Under the pieces are notes generated by a model, which ran no database searches, had not been told where the DNA came from, and was given only the letters and a program-made list of their open reading frames with translations. 64,000 bases of DNA from Lineus longissimus (Eukaryota > Nemertea > Pilidiophora > Heteronemertea > Lineidae), in the NCBI RefSeq assembly GCF_910592395.1, contig NC_088308.1:12971001-13035000 (forward strand), in the 5' to 3' direction. Numbering within the stretch: the first letter of the stretch is position 1; each line of letters starts with the position of its first letter. Shown here in pieces: positions 9,342 through 18,438 of the stretch. The position numbers and the translations under genes are program-made.

Positions 9342-10574
9342 TTATTGCATCTTAACACTAGCTCGAGCTATGCTCTCAGGACGAAGTCCGGCTCGAGCTA
9401 TGCTCTCAGGACGAAGTCCGGCTGGTGTAAACTTAATACTACTGATGCAGTTATTGTCTCTACCTGCACTGGCACTCAGTAAAACGTCAAACTGCTTGTC
9501 AATATCCTGGTCATATTCCTTCTCAACCTTGTAATTCCGGAAGAAAATACTTTGAGTGAAATCATACCATAATCTCTCCAAATCATTAACTCGCTCCTTG
9601 TTGGTTAAAAAAGGTGTAAATATTACATAATCAATTTTCAGCGTTTTAAAGGCTTGGTGTAAAAATACCTTGTAGTTAATGGTGACCTTGACACCACAGT
9701 AATGCAGAAATCTAAGGAAAGCATAGTACACTAGTCTAAGGTCAGTGATATTCTCATCGGTTAATTGCGGTTTACCAATTGCCCTGTTAATAAATTCTAT
9801 TGCAAGAAACCAATCATATTCCCCACAGTGAAATTTAAAAAGCATGGCTTCACCATGTAACCCTTGGTTACATAACTTAGAGGGGAGAGTGTTAATACCC
9901 ATTTTTAGGGCTGACTGAAGAGTACTTTCATATCTCTGCTTACTAAGACATTTTCTGTGACTTGAAAAGTAGCACTGTAAATACCCTTCCACAAAGTCCT
10001 TTAAATACTTAACTGCCGATTCGGACAGCCGCCTCCATCCAAGTTTCCTTAGAATACTGTCAAAGTAACGTGTCTTGTTGTCAATATTGATCTCAAGAGT
10101 TTTAAAATCATCATCGTAAGTAGTCGAATTGCAATTGGTGCAGAATTGATACTTCACAGTTTTAGCTGCGTACCTTGCTGAATTCAAGTTTTTTTGATAC
10201 TCAAAAAGGGTCCACCTTTTGCAATTACGGCAGAATTGGGCATTAGTGTTGGTACTGACGTCATATTCTTTCATTCTTGGCAGGACTACTTTGTGTGTCT
10301 CAGTCAGACTTCGTCCTGAGAGCTCTGCTCGAGTCAGACTTCGTCTTGAGAGCATAGCTCGAGTAGGCTTATCAAATTTCCCACTGTCATAATTCTTGCT
10401 GTCATTTTCTTCACTAAAATTTCTAGTCGGACGCAGTCCTGAGAGCATAGCTCGATCCATAACCCTAGGATGAATGTATCCTTTAAGATTCTCATTGTTC
10501 CACTCGAGCTCTGCTCTCAGGACGAAGTCCGACTCACTAGAATAATAATCTTTAAATGAGATGTATTCATTCAT
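9342..10574 (-). CDS. 410-aa zinc-ribbon protein with element-made C-terminal tail (copy A)
   Basis: Unrecognised family. Two Cys pairs (CRNCKRW and CTNCNST, ~35 residues apart) form a likely zinc ribbon near residues 115-160; the rest is a helical domain with LHYCGVKVTINYK. The last ~24 residues are two copies of the decapeptide AGLRPESIAR encoded by two 30-bp elements (9361-9420), then ASVKMQ. Four further elements lie in the N-terminal 100 residues. A DNA- or RNA-binding role is only a guess from the ribbon. Confidence 0.7.
   Translation of the reverse strand: MNEYISFKDYYSSESDFVLRAELEWNNENLKGYIHPRVMDRAMLSGLRPTRNFSEENDSKNYDSGKFDKPTRAMLSRRSLTRAELSGRSLTETHKVVLPRMKEYDVSTNTNAQFCRNCKRWTLFEYQKNLNSARYAAKTVKYQFCTNCNSTTYDDDFKTLEINIDNKTRYFDSILRKLGWRRLSESAVKYLKDFVEGYLQCYFSSHRKCLSKQRYESTLQSALKMGINTLPSKLCNQGLHGEAMLFKFHCGEYDWFLAIEFINRAIGKPQLTDENITDLRLVYYAFLRFLHYCGVKVTINYKVFLHQAFKTLKIDYVIFTPFLTNKERVNDLERLWYDFTQSIFFRNYKVEKEYDQDIDKQFDVLLSASAGRDNNCISSIKFTPAGLRPESIARAGLRPESIARASVKMQ
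9361..9420. repeat. Two tandem 30-bp elements, zinc-ribbon protein tail (copy A)
   Basis: Identical units encoding AGLRPESIAR twice. Confidence 0.9.
10303..10362 (-). repeat. Two tandem elements, zinc-ribbon protein N-terminal part (copy A)
   Basis: Read TRAMLSRRSL and TRAELSGRSL. One unit has stem AGAC/GTCT. Copy B has one unit here, copy C none. Confidence 0.9.
10427..10532. repeat. Two elements near zinc-ribbon protein N-terminus (copy A)
   Basis: 10427-10455 (loop GCA; absent from copy C) and 10504-10532 (read SDFVLRAELEW; absent from copy B). Confidence 0.88.
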
Positions 10575-10655
10575 ATTTACATGATAATTATTTTTTAAAC
10601 ATTGTTTTGATAGAAGTTCACCTAAGACCTTTTATGTTTTTTTAACTGTTTTACG

Positions 10656-12155
10656 TTATTTTAAGGCTTTAACACCCTCTATTAAACCATAGATTATGGA
10701 GCTCACAATAGCAATAACTGCTATGATCAGATGTTCAGCTAGAAAGCCAACAACTGCACCAATTGTTTTCAGGAGAAATGATATGATAGAACCGATGATT
10801 CCCGGTAAAGCCGCAGCTGATTTCTTGGCTAATTCTTTTAGCCATTCAGCAAACTTCTTGAGACCTTCTTTTACTTTATCTGGTATTAATGGTTTTGGTC
10901 CAGGTTCTGGTGTAGGTCCTGGAGTTGGGTCTGGTCCTGGAGTTGGGTCTGGTCCTGGAGTTGGTTTTACAGATTTAGTGGCACCACTTAAAGCACTACT
11001 GATACTGAGACCTAGAGTTGTAAATGTCATTACAACAGCTGTTATTATGGCGCTAATAGTTACACCATACGTCTTAAAAAGTAACTTTATTCTGTCCTTC
11101 AGAGGAATAGTTGAATCTGGTTTCTTTAGAACATCAACAATTAAACGTTTAATTCTTCTAGTTTGTGACTCCCTGTCATTGTCTAACCTCCATACCTTTG
11201 ACTGTTCCTCATACAATTTGTCATTTAGTTCATCTATTTGCTTTTTCAACTCTCCTTTATCTTTAGTATCTTCTTCTACAGACTTTACATAGTCTCTTGT
11301 TAAATGATGAATTTTTTTTTCTAGTTCTTGTATTTGCATGTCCTTATCCATCTTTACTGCAGCTAGATCATCACCAGCCTGTTTTAACCCTCTAAGTTCT
11401 CTCAAGGCATATTCAGTAAAACCCAGTGATTTAAGTTCATCATCATTAGAATCTATCAGTTTATCTATTGGTTTGTTTGAACTGTTTACCTCATTAATTA
11501 ATATATCTGTTTGAGTGGATGCAGATTTAGGTTCCCTTACTGGTGGGTCAAGTGCAATCATATCTTTAATCATGTCAGCAAATCTAGTACCAAACTTAGT
11601 CTTTAATGTGCCTTCAGCATAGAAGCTTCCATTATCCTTAGTTAAAGGAATAAACTTTATCTTTTCTCCATTTTTATCAGGATATTCAAATAAATTTTTG
11701 TTTCCTAGTTTATCTTTTATCAAATCAAATTCAGAATTTGTCGGATTGTAATAAAGTTTGTTACCTTTGTAACTAATGTGTGGTGAAAGATTACTCAATT
11801 TTTTCTTGTCATACTTCCAGTTTGATCCTCCCAATGCTGTATCAAGTTTATCCTCTATTGTATTGTAACTTAACTCCTTTTCCATCAATTCAGGGACAAT
11901 ACCTCTTACTCTTTCTGGTGTACTGAATGAAGTTTCATCAGTAAGATTTTCACCTCCTGTGTTGTATGTTGTGCCTGGCCTTTCTGGAGTTTTAGTGAAT
12001 GAAGTTTCATCAGTAAGATTTTCACCTCCTGTGTTGCATCTTGCGCGATCATCTTTAAACTTTTTATTAATATCAAAGATATCAACATAATCTTCAGGTT
12101 TGTAATAATCAGGATCGTAATCATCCATTTCATAAAGTTCCATTCCTTCAGCCAT
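10656..12155 (-). CDS. 499-aa coiled-coil membrane protein with Pro-Gly-Pro repeats (copy A)
   Basis: Unrecognised. The N-terminus has a repeated YNTGGENLTDETSF motif. A coiled coil spans ~255-340 (EELKKQIDELNDKLYEEQ-like). Then come a membrane stretch (ISAIITAVVMTFTTLGLSIS), a Pro-Gly-Pro-Thr repeat (TPGPDPTPGPDPTPGP) and a long hydrophobic C-terminus (GIIGSIISFLLKTIGAVVGF; IIAVIAIVSSIIYGLI). The architecture suggests a virion fibre or fusion-like surface protein; this is inference. It contains no two-hairpin element. Confidence 0.68.
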   Translation of the reverse strand: MAEGMELYEMDDYDPDYYKPEDYVDIFDINKKFKDDRARCNTGGENLTDETSFTKTPERPGTTYNTGGENLTDETSFSTPERVRGIVPELMEKELSYNTIEDKLDTALGGSNWKYDKKKLSNLSPHISYKGNKLYYNPTNSEFDLIKDKLGNKNLFEYPDKNGEKIKFIPLTKDNGSFYAEGTLKTKFGTRFADMIKDMIALDPPVREPKSASTQTDILINEVNSSNKPIDKLIDSNDDELKSLGFTEYALRELRGLKQAGDDLAAVKMDKDMQIQELEKKIHHLTRDYVKSVEEDTKDKGELKKQIDELNDKLYEEQSKVWRLDNDRESQTRRIKRLIVDVLKKPDSTIPLKDRIKLLFKTYGVTISAIITAVVMTFTTLGLSISSALSGATKSVKPTPGPDPTPGPDPTPGPTPEPGPKPLIPDKVKEGLKKFAEWLKELAKKSAAALPGIIGSIISFLLKTIGAVVGFLAEHLIIAVIAIVSSIIYGLIEGVKALK

Positions 12156-12165
12156 AATTACTTAT

Positions 12166-13635
12166 TTATCTAACCATAAAAACAATCAATGTACCAACAA
12201 CTGAGTAAAGCATGAATTTAATTGTTTCATGAGTATCATCCACCTTCTCAACTTTGGTGTCAAGTTTAGTAGTAGTAGGAGTATTCTTTGAGGTTTCAGT
12301 TGTTTTTGGTGTATCAACATTACTCTTTGGTTTATGACTGGTCTCGAGCTTTGCTCTCAGGACGAAGTCCGTCTTGACAGTACCAACACTACTCTTAACT
12401 CTTATTTTCTTAGAACTATTTCCTTCCATCAGTGGTGGTGGTAAGGTCTTTTTGTGGTTAATGTCATTCTTACCGGGTTTAGCATTTTTTGGTGCTATTA
12501 AAATGTTATTATTGTAGTTATCCAGCTTACCAATAACGAGTACCATATTTGATCCTATGACATACAATCCTGGTGCTATTACATAATCTAGTCTTGTATG
12601 AGTGTCACTCACTGCTTTTTGGTATCTTTGAATTGAAGTGGGAATATCAGGATGTTGATTAATCGAGTCCTTTAATAGTTTGTTAAATTCCTTCTGAGCA
12701 TCCAATTCTGTACCCGGTACTCCAATTATTGGTGTTCTAGTCAACGCCTGAGCACCCAGAATACAGTAAACATATGTTCTTATTGTGTCATTCAACCTCT
12801 CTATTCCAGGATTAGAGAAACCATTTGTTTTAAATATCATGAATTGTTGATAGGTTTGACATTCATTTTGTGTAATTACATCAAATACATTCTTGTGTTG
12901 TTTCACATGATACTTAATGAAGGTATCAGGATATTTGAAATTAGCCATTCCAGCATCCCAGTCTTTACTGAACATTGGTGGCATTCTATTTTCATGAACT
13001 TGCATGAGGAAGAAATTGATTTTAGAATCATTGATGTAATATCCGGGATCAGTTATGTTCGGGTTGTAATCCGGTACACTCCATGACCTCCAACCACCGT
13101 TATTTTCAAACACCGAGAAATCGTACTCGTCTTTTAAACCAAATTCACTCAATAACCCTCCTAGTTTCCTACGGTTAATGCTATTGTTTGTCTTATTAAA
13201 ATCACTTTCACCTGGAATTGGTATCTCTAGATTCTTCATGATCTTCAATATTTGATAGTAAACATGAAACCTGTAAATTGACCTTAACAATGGGTCACTG
13301 TGATTCAAGTGATCGTCTATTGAAATACCACAACCTGTTGTAGCAAACCAAACAGCCATGTTAAATTGGTTCTGGTAAAATGATAATAGATTCTTTTCCA
13401 GTCGCAAACAGTCTTTCTTATTTTTCAGGCTCAAAAACCCAGGTGTTATCTTAGTTTCTTGTAGTCTGAAGAAGTTATTAGTATTAACAGTTACTTCTAA
13501 ATTAAAGAAGTCATAGGTGAATTTACTTTTATGTTGATTTGCTATTGGGTAATACTTTATTACTCCAGAAGCTGATGAATAATTATGTTTGGTTTTAACT
13601 TCAGTTTTGGATAATGAAGACAGTAAAAAGGCCAT
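12166..13635 (-). CDS. 489-aa protein with C-terminal membrane anchor (copy A)
   Basis: Unrecognised. A large soluble N-terminal region (~1-400), a Thr/Lys-rich linker holding one two-hairpin element read as TDFVLRAKLE, and a C-terminal anchor (FMLYSVVGTLIVFMVR, last ~17 residues), the layout of a tail-anchored virion protein. Copy A starts at an ATG at 13635 in AAAATAAATG context. Copies B and C use a start 25-30 codons further in. The next gene begins 10 bp after the stop. Confidence 0.72.
   Translation of the reverse strand: MAFLLSSLSKTEVKTKHNYSSASGVIKYYPIANQHKSKFTYDFFNLEVTVNTNNFFRLQETKITPGFLSLKNKKDCLRLEKNLLSFYQNQFNMAVWFATTGCGISIDDHLNHSDPLLRSIYRFHVYYQILKIMKNLEIPIPGESDFNKTNNSINRRKLGGLLSEFGLKDEYDFSVFENNGGWRSWSVPDYNPNITDPGYYINDSKINFFLMQVHENRMPPMFSKDWDAGMANFKYPDTFIKYHVKQHKNVFDVITQNECQTYQQFMIFKTNGFSNPGIERLNDTIRTYVYCILGAQALTRTPIIGVPGTELDAQKEFNKLLKDSINQHPDIPTSIQRYQKAVSDTHTRLDYVIAPGLYVIGSNMVLVIGKLDNYNNNILIAPKNAKPGKNDINHKKTLPPPLMEGNSSKKIRVKSSVGTVKTDFVLRAKLETSHKPKSNVDTPKTTETSKNTPTTTKLDTKVEKVDDTHETIKFMLYSVVGTLIVFMVR
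12343..12371. repeat. Two-hairpin element in anchored-protein linker (copy A)
   Basis: Read TDFVLRAKLE. The same site is filled in copies B (19624-19652) and C (50173-50201). Confidence 0.87.
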
Positions 13636-13734
13636 TTATTTTAATGGAATAACCCATTGAGCTCTAGTATTCCCTCACCATTTCACTGACCATTTCATTG
13701 CAACGCTTCACTGGGAAGCTCATGAATGATAGAA
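13636..13734. repeat. Inner part of terminal repeat, copy A right end
   Basis: This ~100-bp stretch matches the inner portions of the other Polinton ends (motifs CCCATTGAGCTCTAG and CAACGCTTCACTGGGAA). It carries a short internal duplication of the CATTTCA-TG motif. Confidence 0.85.
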
Positions 13735-13856
13735 AGTGTATATTGCGGTGGATGGTTCTTAGGGGGTTGTAGGCTTATTTGGGGCAAAAGACCTGTAAGG
13801 GCTTTTGGTCAAAATAACTTAGAATTACCTAGATTCCTACCACCGCAATATACACT
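13735..13856. repeat. Terminal palindrome (hairpin) of copy A, right end
   Basis: It is an imperfect ~122-bp palindrome. The outer arm AGTGTATATTGCGG is mirrored by CCGCAATATACACT, and the centre lies near ACCTGTAAGG. Copies B and C have other arm sequences that also match each other. Confidence 0.85.
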
Positions 13857-15155
13857 CCTGTTGTTTGTCTATCAATACAATTCAATTCAATTTATTTCAA
13901 CTGATTTTTAGGCCACATTTTTTGCAGCAGGAAAATATAGACATATACATCGGGATAATACAATAGGAAGACACGATGATACTTATGTACATAGTAATAC
14001 ACATACACTAACGCCTCTGCTCTTTTACTTTTTGCAGATACGTGGTCGATAAATTTCGTAAAATTTCATAACGTTTTGTAGACATGATATTGATAAATAA
14101 TGATAGAACGGTTGGTCGTACAAATGTAAATACAAGACATATAAATATTGTATCAATCGTAACCAGTATTTCTGAACTTTGGCTTTGCAATAGGAAAATA
14201 CTTACGGCAGCCGCAATCTCCCAAAGCCGCAGTATTATGGGCCTTTGTTGAAACATTCATAAAACGCTTGCATGCATAATAGTGTACTCATTGAAATGAC
14301 CTGAACTCCTCATGGCCCCATAAGTCAAGATCGGGGATATCTTTGTGTCAAAGATCTTAAAGAATAAACGATTCGACAGCTCACAAAACAATCTCTAATG
14401 AGCGAAGACATTGGGCAACTGCTCTCTTGCCTTTCTCTGTTACATGATACAAACAAGAGAATGTACCTTTCTAATAGACAGACAACAGGAGCGATTGCTT
14501 TTCACTCATATACTAGTATTCATATGTTCAAAGTACAGGCTATATAATTCATTTACAAAAAATATATACTACAACAGCAACAGTGATCCCGGCAGTGATC
14601 CTTTAAATTTTTTTGTAAAGGTAAAATTCATACTGTGCTAGTGTCATTCTTTCTGGTATGTGCTGTGTTTTTTTTTTCGCGCTCAAAGGAATACAGTATT
14701 CTCGCGGATCGTAGATGACATGAATGGAGCTCTTCTTGCAAGATGTTTTTAAAGGAGCCCTTCTCCTCCCTGTTTTCGTTAAAAGTCATTGTTTTTTCTT
14801 GCCCCCACGTCCTTTTCCACATGGCTTTCCGCTAAACGGTTTGATAGCTTCTGTCAAAACAGGCAAACAGTGCATTAGACAGCCCTTACAACTTTGCAAA
14901 GCTGTGGTTTTTCGGTCGAAGAAACAGTGAAATTTTGTCATGGCTTCTTCATTTTTTTTTCATGCCCGCAATAAAAGTCTCGACAGCTTTTTCTTCCCGC
15001 GCCATGAGATTGTCTACAGAGGCCTTTCGTGAAACAAAATCCTTGTGGTATTTTTTCGCATTTTTCAACCCAAGGTTTTATCTTTTCCAAAGCGAGCTTT
15101 TGTTTTTCGTGGACAGAACAAATGTTTACAAAATCTTCAATAATGTGAGGATATT
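13857..15155. other. Host or older DNA left of copy B; decayed reading frames, no intact gene
   Basis: No intact gene is visible. On the minus strand 14640-15155 contains Lys/Glu-rich open pieces in changing frames (for example EKAVETFIAGMKKK and NENREEKGSFKNIL) that continue the direction of the 280-codon frame at 15156-15998. They look like a decayed downstream gene. 13860-14400 shows nothing I recognise. Confidence 0.4.
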
Positions 15156-15998
15156 TTAATCTATTCTTTTCCGACTCAAATATTGGACGAAGATATTTTT
15201 TACGAAGGCTTTTTCATCGCCTGAACAGCATTCATGAGCGGAAGCTCCAGCTTGTTGGGGGGTTATATCCTTGAAGGCAAGTTGTTCGTTCAGCTGGTTA
15301 CGTAAAGTGATAGCATCCTGTTCTACATTATACGCTTTCGGAAAAAGAGACCCACTCGACAGGGATAATTTTTCGACTGCATGTGCACCCGCGGCCCCCC
15401 GGCTTGCTACTCTATCCGATTCGGTTTCGGACGCAGTTTCCACGCCGTCACTGGACAAGTTCAAATCGGCTTCCAAGCTAACAGCGCCGCGTTCTTCGTT
15501 CTCATTTTCAATAGAACACATTTTTTTGTGCGCAACGGCATTGCCTGTATCATCAATAAAACAACTATCTGCCTTTCGTTTTTTGTTCTCAGAAAGTATG
15601 TTTTCAATTTGATTCGAAGTTCTATTGAATCCATCATCAATTGCTTTAATCGCACTCTCTTCCTCGCTATCATACTCATCACTACTGCATTCTAAACTAG
15701 TTTTCATGACTTTCACAACATCATTTGGGGCAAAAGAAATATTTAAACTGGCCCCTGCTTTCAAAGGACTAGCCCCTCCCCTAATTGAACCTCCAAAATG
15801 ATAACATGATATTTGAATGGTAAAATAGCCCAGAGTATCGATGATGATTTTAATCAGGTTCATCCATGAAGGACGTTCTGACGAGTCAAAGTGTTTGAGC
15901 GTTTTTCGAATGTATTTTGTAAATCTCATTAACTTTTCTTCTGATGGCTCTATAGCCGCGACTATTTTTGCAATGATATCCTCAATCAATTCTGTCAT
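15156..15998 (-). CDS. 280-aa open frame, unknown, possible remnant of another virus-like element
   Basis: I do not recognise it. ATG at 15998 (MTELIEDIIAKIVAAIEPS). The first ~90 residues are helical with a hydrophobic patch (LGYFTIQISCYHFGG); the middle is acidic and Ser-rich with a basic patch (ENKKRKADS). Its codon use is plausible, and the frames after its stop look like continued coding sequence in shifted frames, so it may be a decayed viral or host gene. It contains no two-hairpin element and no similarity to the Polinton genes here. Confidence 0.4.
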   Translation of the reverse strand: MTELIEDIIAKIVAAIEPSEEKLMRFTKYIRKTLKHFDSSERPSWMNLIKIIIDTLGYFTIQISCYHFGGSIRGGASPLKAGASLNISFAPNDVVKVMKTSLECSSDEYDSEEESAIKAIDDGFNRTSNQIENILSENKKRKADSCFIDDTGNAVAHKKMCSIENENEERGAVSLEADLNLSSDGVETASETESDRVASRGAAGAHAVEKLSLSSGSLFPKAYNVEQDAITLRNQLNEQLAFKDITPQQAGASAHECCSGDEKAFVKNIFVQYLSRKRID

Positions 15999-16184
15999 GA
16001 TGTTTCTATTATCATCAAAAGCAAATTAATTTGTCTGTGATCATCCGAGAGACCCCGTCTGTTGGCAATTTCAATTCATGATGAACCAGATTTTCTTCCA
16101 AGAATTCAAAGACAATTCTTGTTTTCTCCGCAAAAAGCTCAATTAAGTAAAAACAAAAGTACATACTATATTTTCTCGCAGATG

Positions 16185-17083
16185 CAAAGTAATGTGTAAT
16201 TTCTTACTTACCCGGTAAGAAATGTCAGTAAAACGTCGCGTAACATAACCGTCTTTAACTGTTTGGAAATATTTTTTGGAAAAGTGATAGATTTCAAACT
16301 TGTATTTTTCAAAAAATGAAGACTCTATAAGGTCAAAGTGAAATATAACCTGTTTGATGGAACTAACTATTGTATCATTCATTCAGCTTTATGGGGGTTA
16401 TGGAAGAAACTTAAGTTTTTTCCAGCGCGTGCACGGGCATACAGTTGTTGTTGTATATACTTTTTACGAATGATTATATGCTGTACTTACAAATACTCAG
16501 TCTTACATGTAATTCCCCTTAGAATTCCTGAAGTCATAAACACTAGTGAATGGAACAGTTGTAGTACACAGTCACGCTCCAAACGTTGAATGATATATTG
16601 AGGCTATACTGTATGTGTATGAGAAAACATCAGGTCGAGCTGTCTGGAAAGAGAAAAACGAGGGTTGACGTTAGTTTGCTGTTAGAGAATATCGCTTACG
16701 ATCATGTAAAGTAATGTGTAATTTTTTACTAACCCGGTAGGAAATGTCAGTAAAACCTCGTGCAACATAAGCGCTTTTACTGTCTGGAAATATTTTTCAA
16801 AAATGAAGGCTCTATAAGGCCAAAGTGAAATATAACCTGTTTTATGGAACAAAGTATTGTACCGCGTTCACATGCATACAGTTGCTGTTTTTATACTTTT
16901 TATGTATATGTATATATATGTACTTACAAATACTCCTACATGAAATTCCCTTTTGAATATTCCTGTACACTCATGCTTCATCCGTTGAATGATTTTGTGA
17001 AAACATCAGGTCGAGCTGTCTGGAAAGAGAAAAACGAGGGTTGACGTTAGTTTGCTGTCAGAGAATATCGCTTACGATCATGT
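16185..17083. repeat. Degenerate tandem duplication (~521 and ~376 bp units)
   Basis: The first unit (from ~16185) and the second (from ~16706) share AGTAATGTGTAAT, CCCGGTA-GAAATGTCAGTAAAAC, GAAATATAACCTGTTT, and the ending CAGGTCGAGCTGTCTGG, AACGAGGGTTGACGTTAG, GAATATCGCTTACGATCATG. The second unit has internal deletions. Function unknown. Confidence 0.8.
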
Positions 17084-18162
17084 ATCACACGCTTTTGTTC
17101 CAACGACGTGCTCTTTGCTTTTTACTTCACATGATCAGGAATTGATGTAATGAGACAGACTAAGTACAGCGTGTCCTTGTCGCATTGTATAAATAATCAG
17201 CCTTAGCGCTTGTCTATTTTGTTGAGATGTTATTCTGGAAAATTAAATAGAAAGGATATGATGAGTTGAAAAACAAGTAAAAGCCTTTCGTTTAGTAGAG
17301 ACAGTATTTTTGTGTATCCTTGTGAGTAACCAAATAGGCCTACCTTTTAATCGGGCGCCAACAAGGGCTGTTTATATCTGCATGGCGCTGGAAGAGAAAT
17401 ATGGGGTCGCATGTTATTTCATTTCCCAAAGAAGAGATGATTATTATTGTCGAATCGAAATCATACTGAGCCGACAGAACTATAAAAGTGAAGGCCCTAC
17501 CTTGATTCACGAAAACGAGGCCAAAACTGGGGAAAACCCCGCCGCGACGATGTTGCTGACCAGCGTACCTTTGACCAACGAACCGGCGGCAACATACCTT
17601 GCCAGGAAATGGAAATGCAAGTCACGTGCAAGGGAGTTGATTTTTCCCTATTCTATGGCATAACGAAAAACGATTTGAGTTAATGAGATCATTTAAATAC
17701 ATCAGTTAACTAGTTCGGAGCACTAGTTCCCGCGGTCAAAGGTCACTTTCCATACGCCGGGCGCATGCGCAGTGCGATCGAAAACCTTAATTCGTATCAA
17801 GCGCGTCACACTTGAAATCTCAATACGGTTTCGTTGATTCGGATTAGCTGATTCGCATTCAATTCGGTTTAAGAACCGTGTTGGTTAAAGCGGATTGAGA
17901 TCGGTATGAACCGAATTGAGTGTGACGCCCCAATACGTATCAACGTTTTAATTCGAATTCAATTCGTGTTAAAACCCCAGTGTGACCACGGCAAGAATGT
18001 TTCTCGGCTTTGGGGCGCTTGTGTATAAGCCATCCCTCTGAAAGAGAAAATAATGGACGGATGTTACTAAGTCTGTTTCTGAAGACTTTAAGCCGAGCTG
18101 CTAACTAAACGGAAAAATAACAGTTATAATCAATCAATCAATCATTTGGGATTTAAGGTGCC
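17084..18162. other. Intergenic DNA with a foldback sequence; no gene seen
   Basis: No convincing gene. At about 17803-17928 a GCGTCACACT stretch is mirrored by AGTGTGACGC, with AATTCGGTT/AACCGAATT inside, giving a ~125-bp MITE-like foldback. The open frame near 17310-17663 has no recognisable motif and I do not call it. Confidence 0.45.
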
Positions 18163-18168
18163 TATATC
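18163..18168. repeat. Target-site duplication of copy B, left (TATATC)
   Basis: It is identical to 55440-55445. A 6-bp duplication is the size made by Polinton integrases. Confidence 0.92.
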
Positions 18169-18297
18169 AGAATATATGTATTGCGGTGGTAGGAACTAGG
18201 TTATGTTTTAGGCCCTTTTGACCAAAGACCTTACAGGTCTTTTGCCCCAAATTAGCCTACAACCCCAAAGAACCATCCACCGCAATACTGTTATTCT
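18169..18297. repeat. Terminal palindrome of copy B, left end
   Basis: Imperfect palindrome with arms AGAATATATGTATTGCGG and CCGCAATACTGTTATTCT. One arm has small changes (CTGTTA for CATATA) not present at the right end. Confidence 0.85.
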
Positions 18298-18366
18298 ATC
18301 ATTCATGAGATTCCCAGTGAAGCGTTGCAATGAAATGGTGAGGGAATACTAGAGCTCAATGGGTTA
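18169..18366. repeat. Terminal inverted repeat of copy B, left (198 bp)
   Basis: It is nearly identical to the reverse complement of 55242-55439. The outer 129 bp are an imperfect palindrome; the inner ~70 bp are a unique stretch ending in AATGGGTTA. Confidence 0.93.
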
Positions 18367-18438
18367 TTCCATTAAAATAAATGGCCTTTTCACAGTCTTC
18401 ATTATCCAAAATTCAAGGAAAAAATTCAAGTAAATTAA

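Larger units (their letters stand above)
1..13856 (+). mobile_element. Polinton copy A, partial (left end outside window)
   Basis: This is the right-hand part of a Polinton/Maverick. It holds the integrase C-terminus, HNH protein, polB and the accessory block, and ends in the terminal palindrome at 13735-13856, whose outer end reads 5'-AG from outside. By comparison with copy C, about 4.5 kb (MCP, penton, ATPase, integrase N-terminus) should lie left of the window. The bases after the end, CCTGTT (13857-13862), are the predicted 6-bp target duplication, which cannot be checked here. Nonsense codons in polB and in the HNH gene show that the copy is decaying. Confidence 0.93.

Noticed and set aside
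9361-9420. Hammerhead ribozyme in the two-hairpin element (GUC CUGA-GA...GCUC GA)
   Set aside because: The order GUC-CUGA-stem-GA recalls a hammerhead, but the core lacks the full CUGANGA and the GAAA segment, and no third stem closes around it. I treat it as chance resemblance.
10696-11292. Long open frame opposite the coiled-coil gene (also at 20716-21312 and 48445-49041)
   Set aside because: It is the antisense shadow of the repeat-rich coding region and changes with it; no independent evidence.
17310-17663. 117-codon open frame left of copy B
   Set aside because: No motif, no homologue in the window and unremarkable composition; probably chance.
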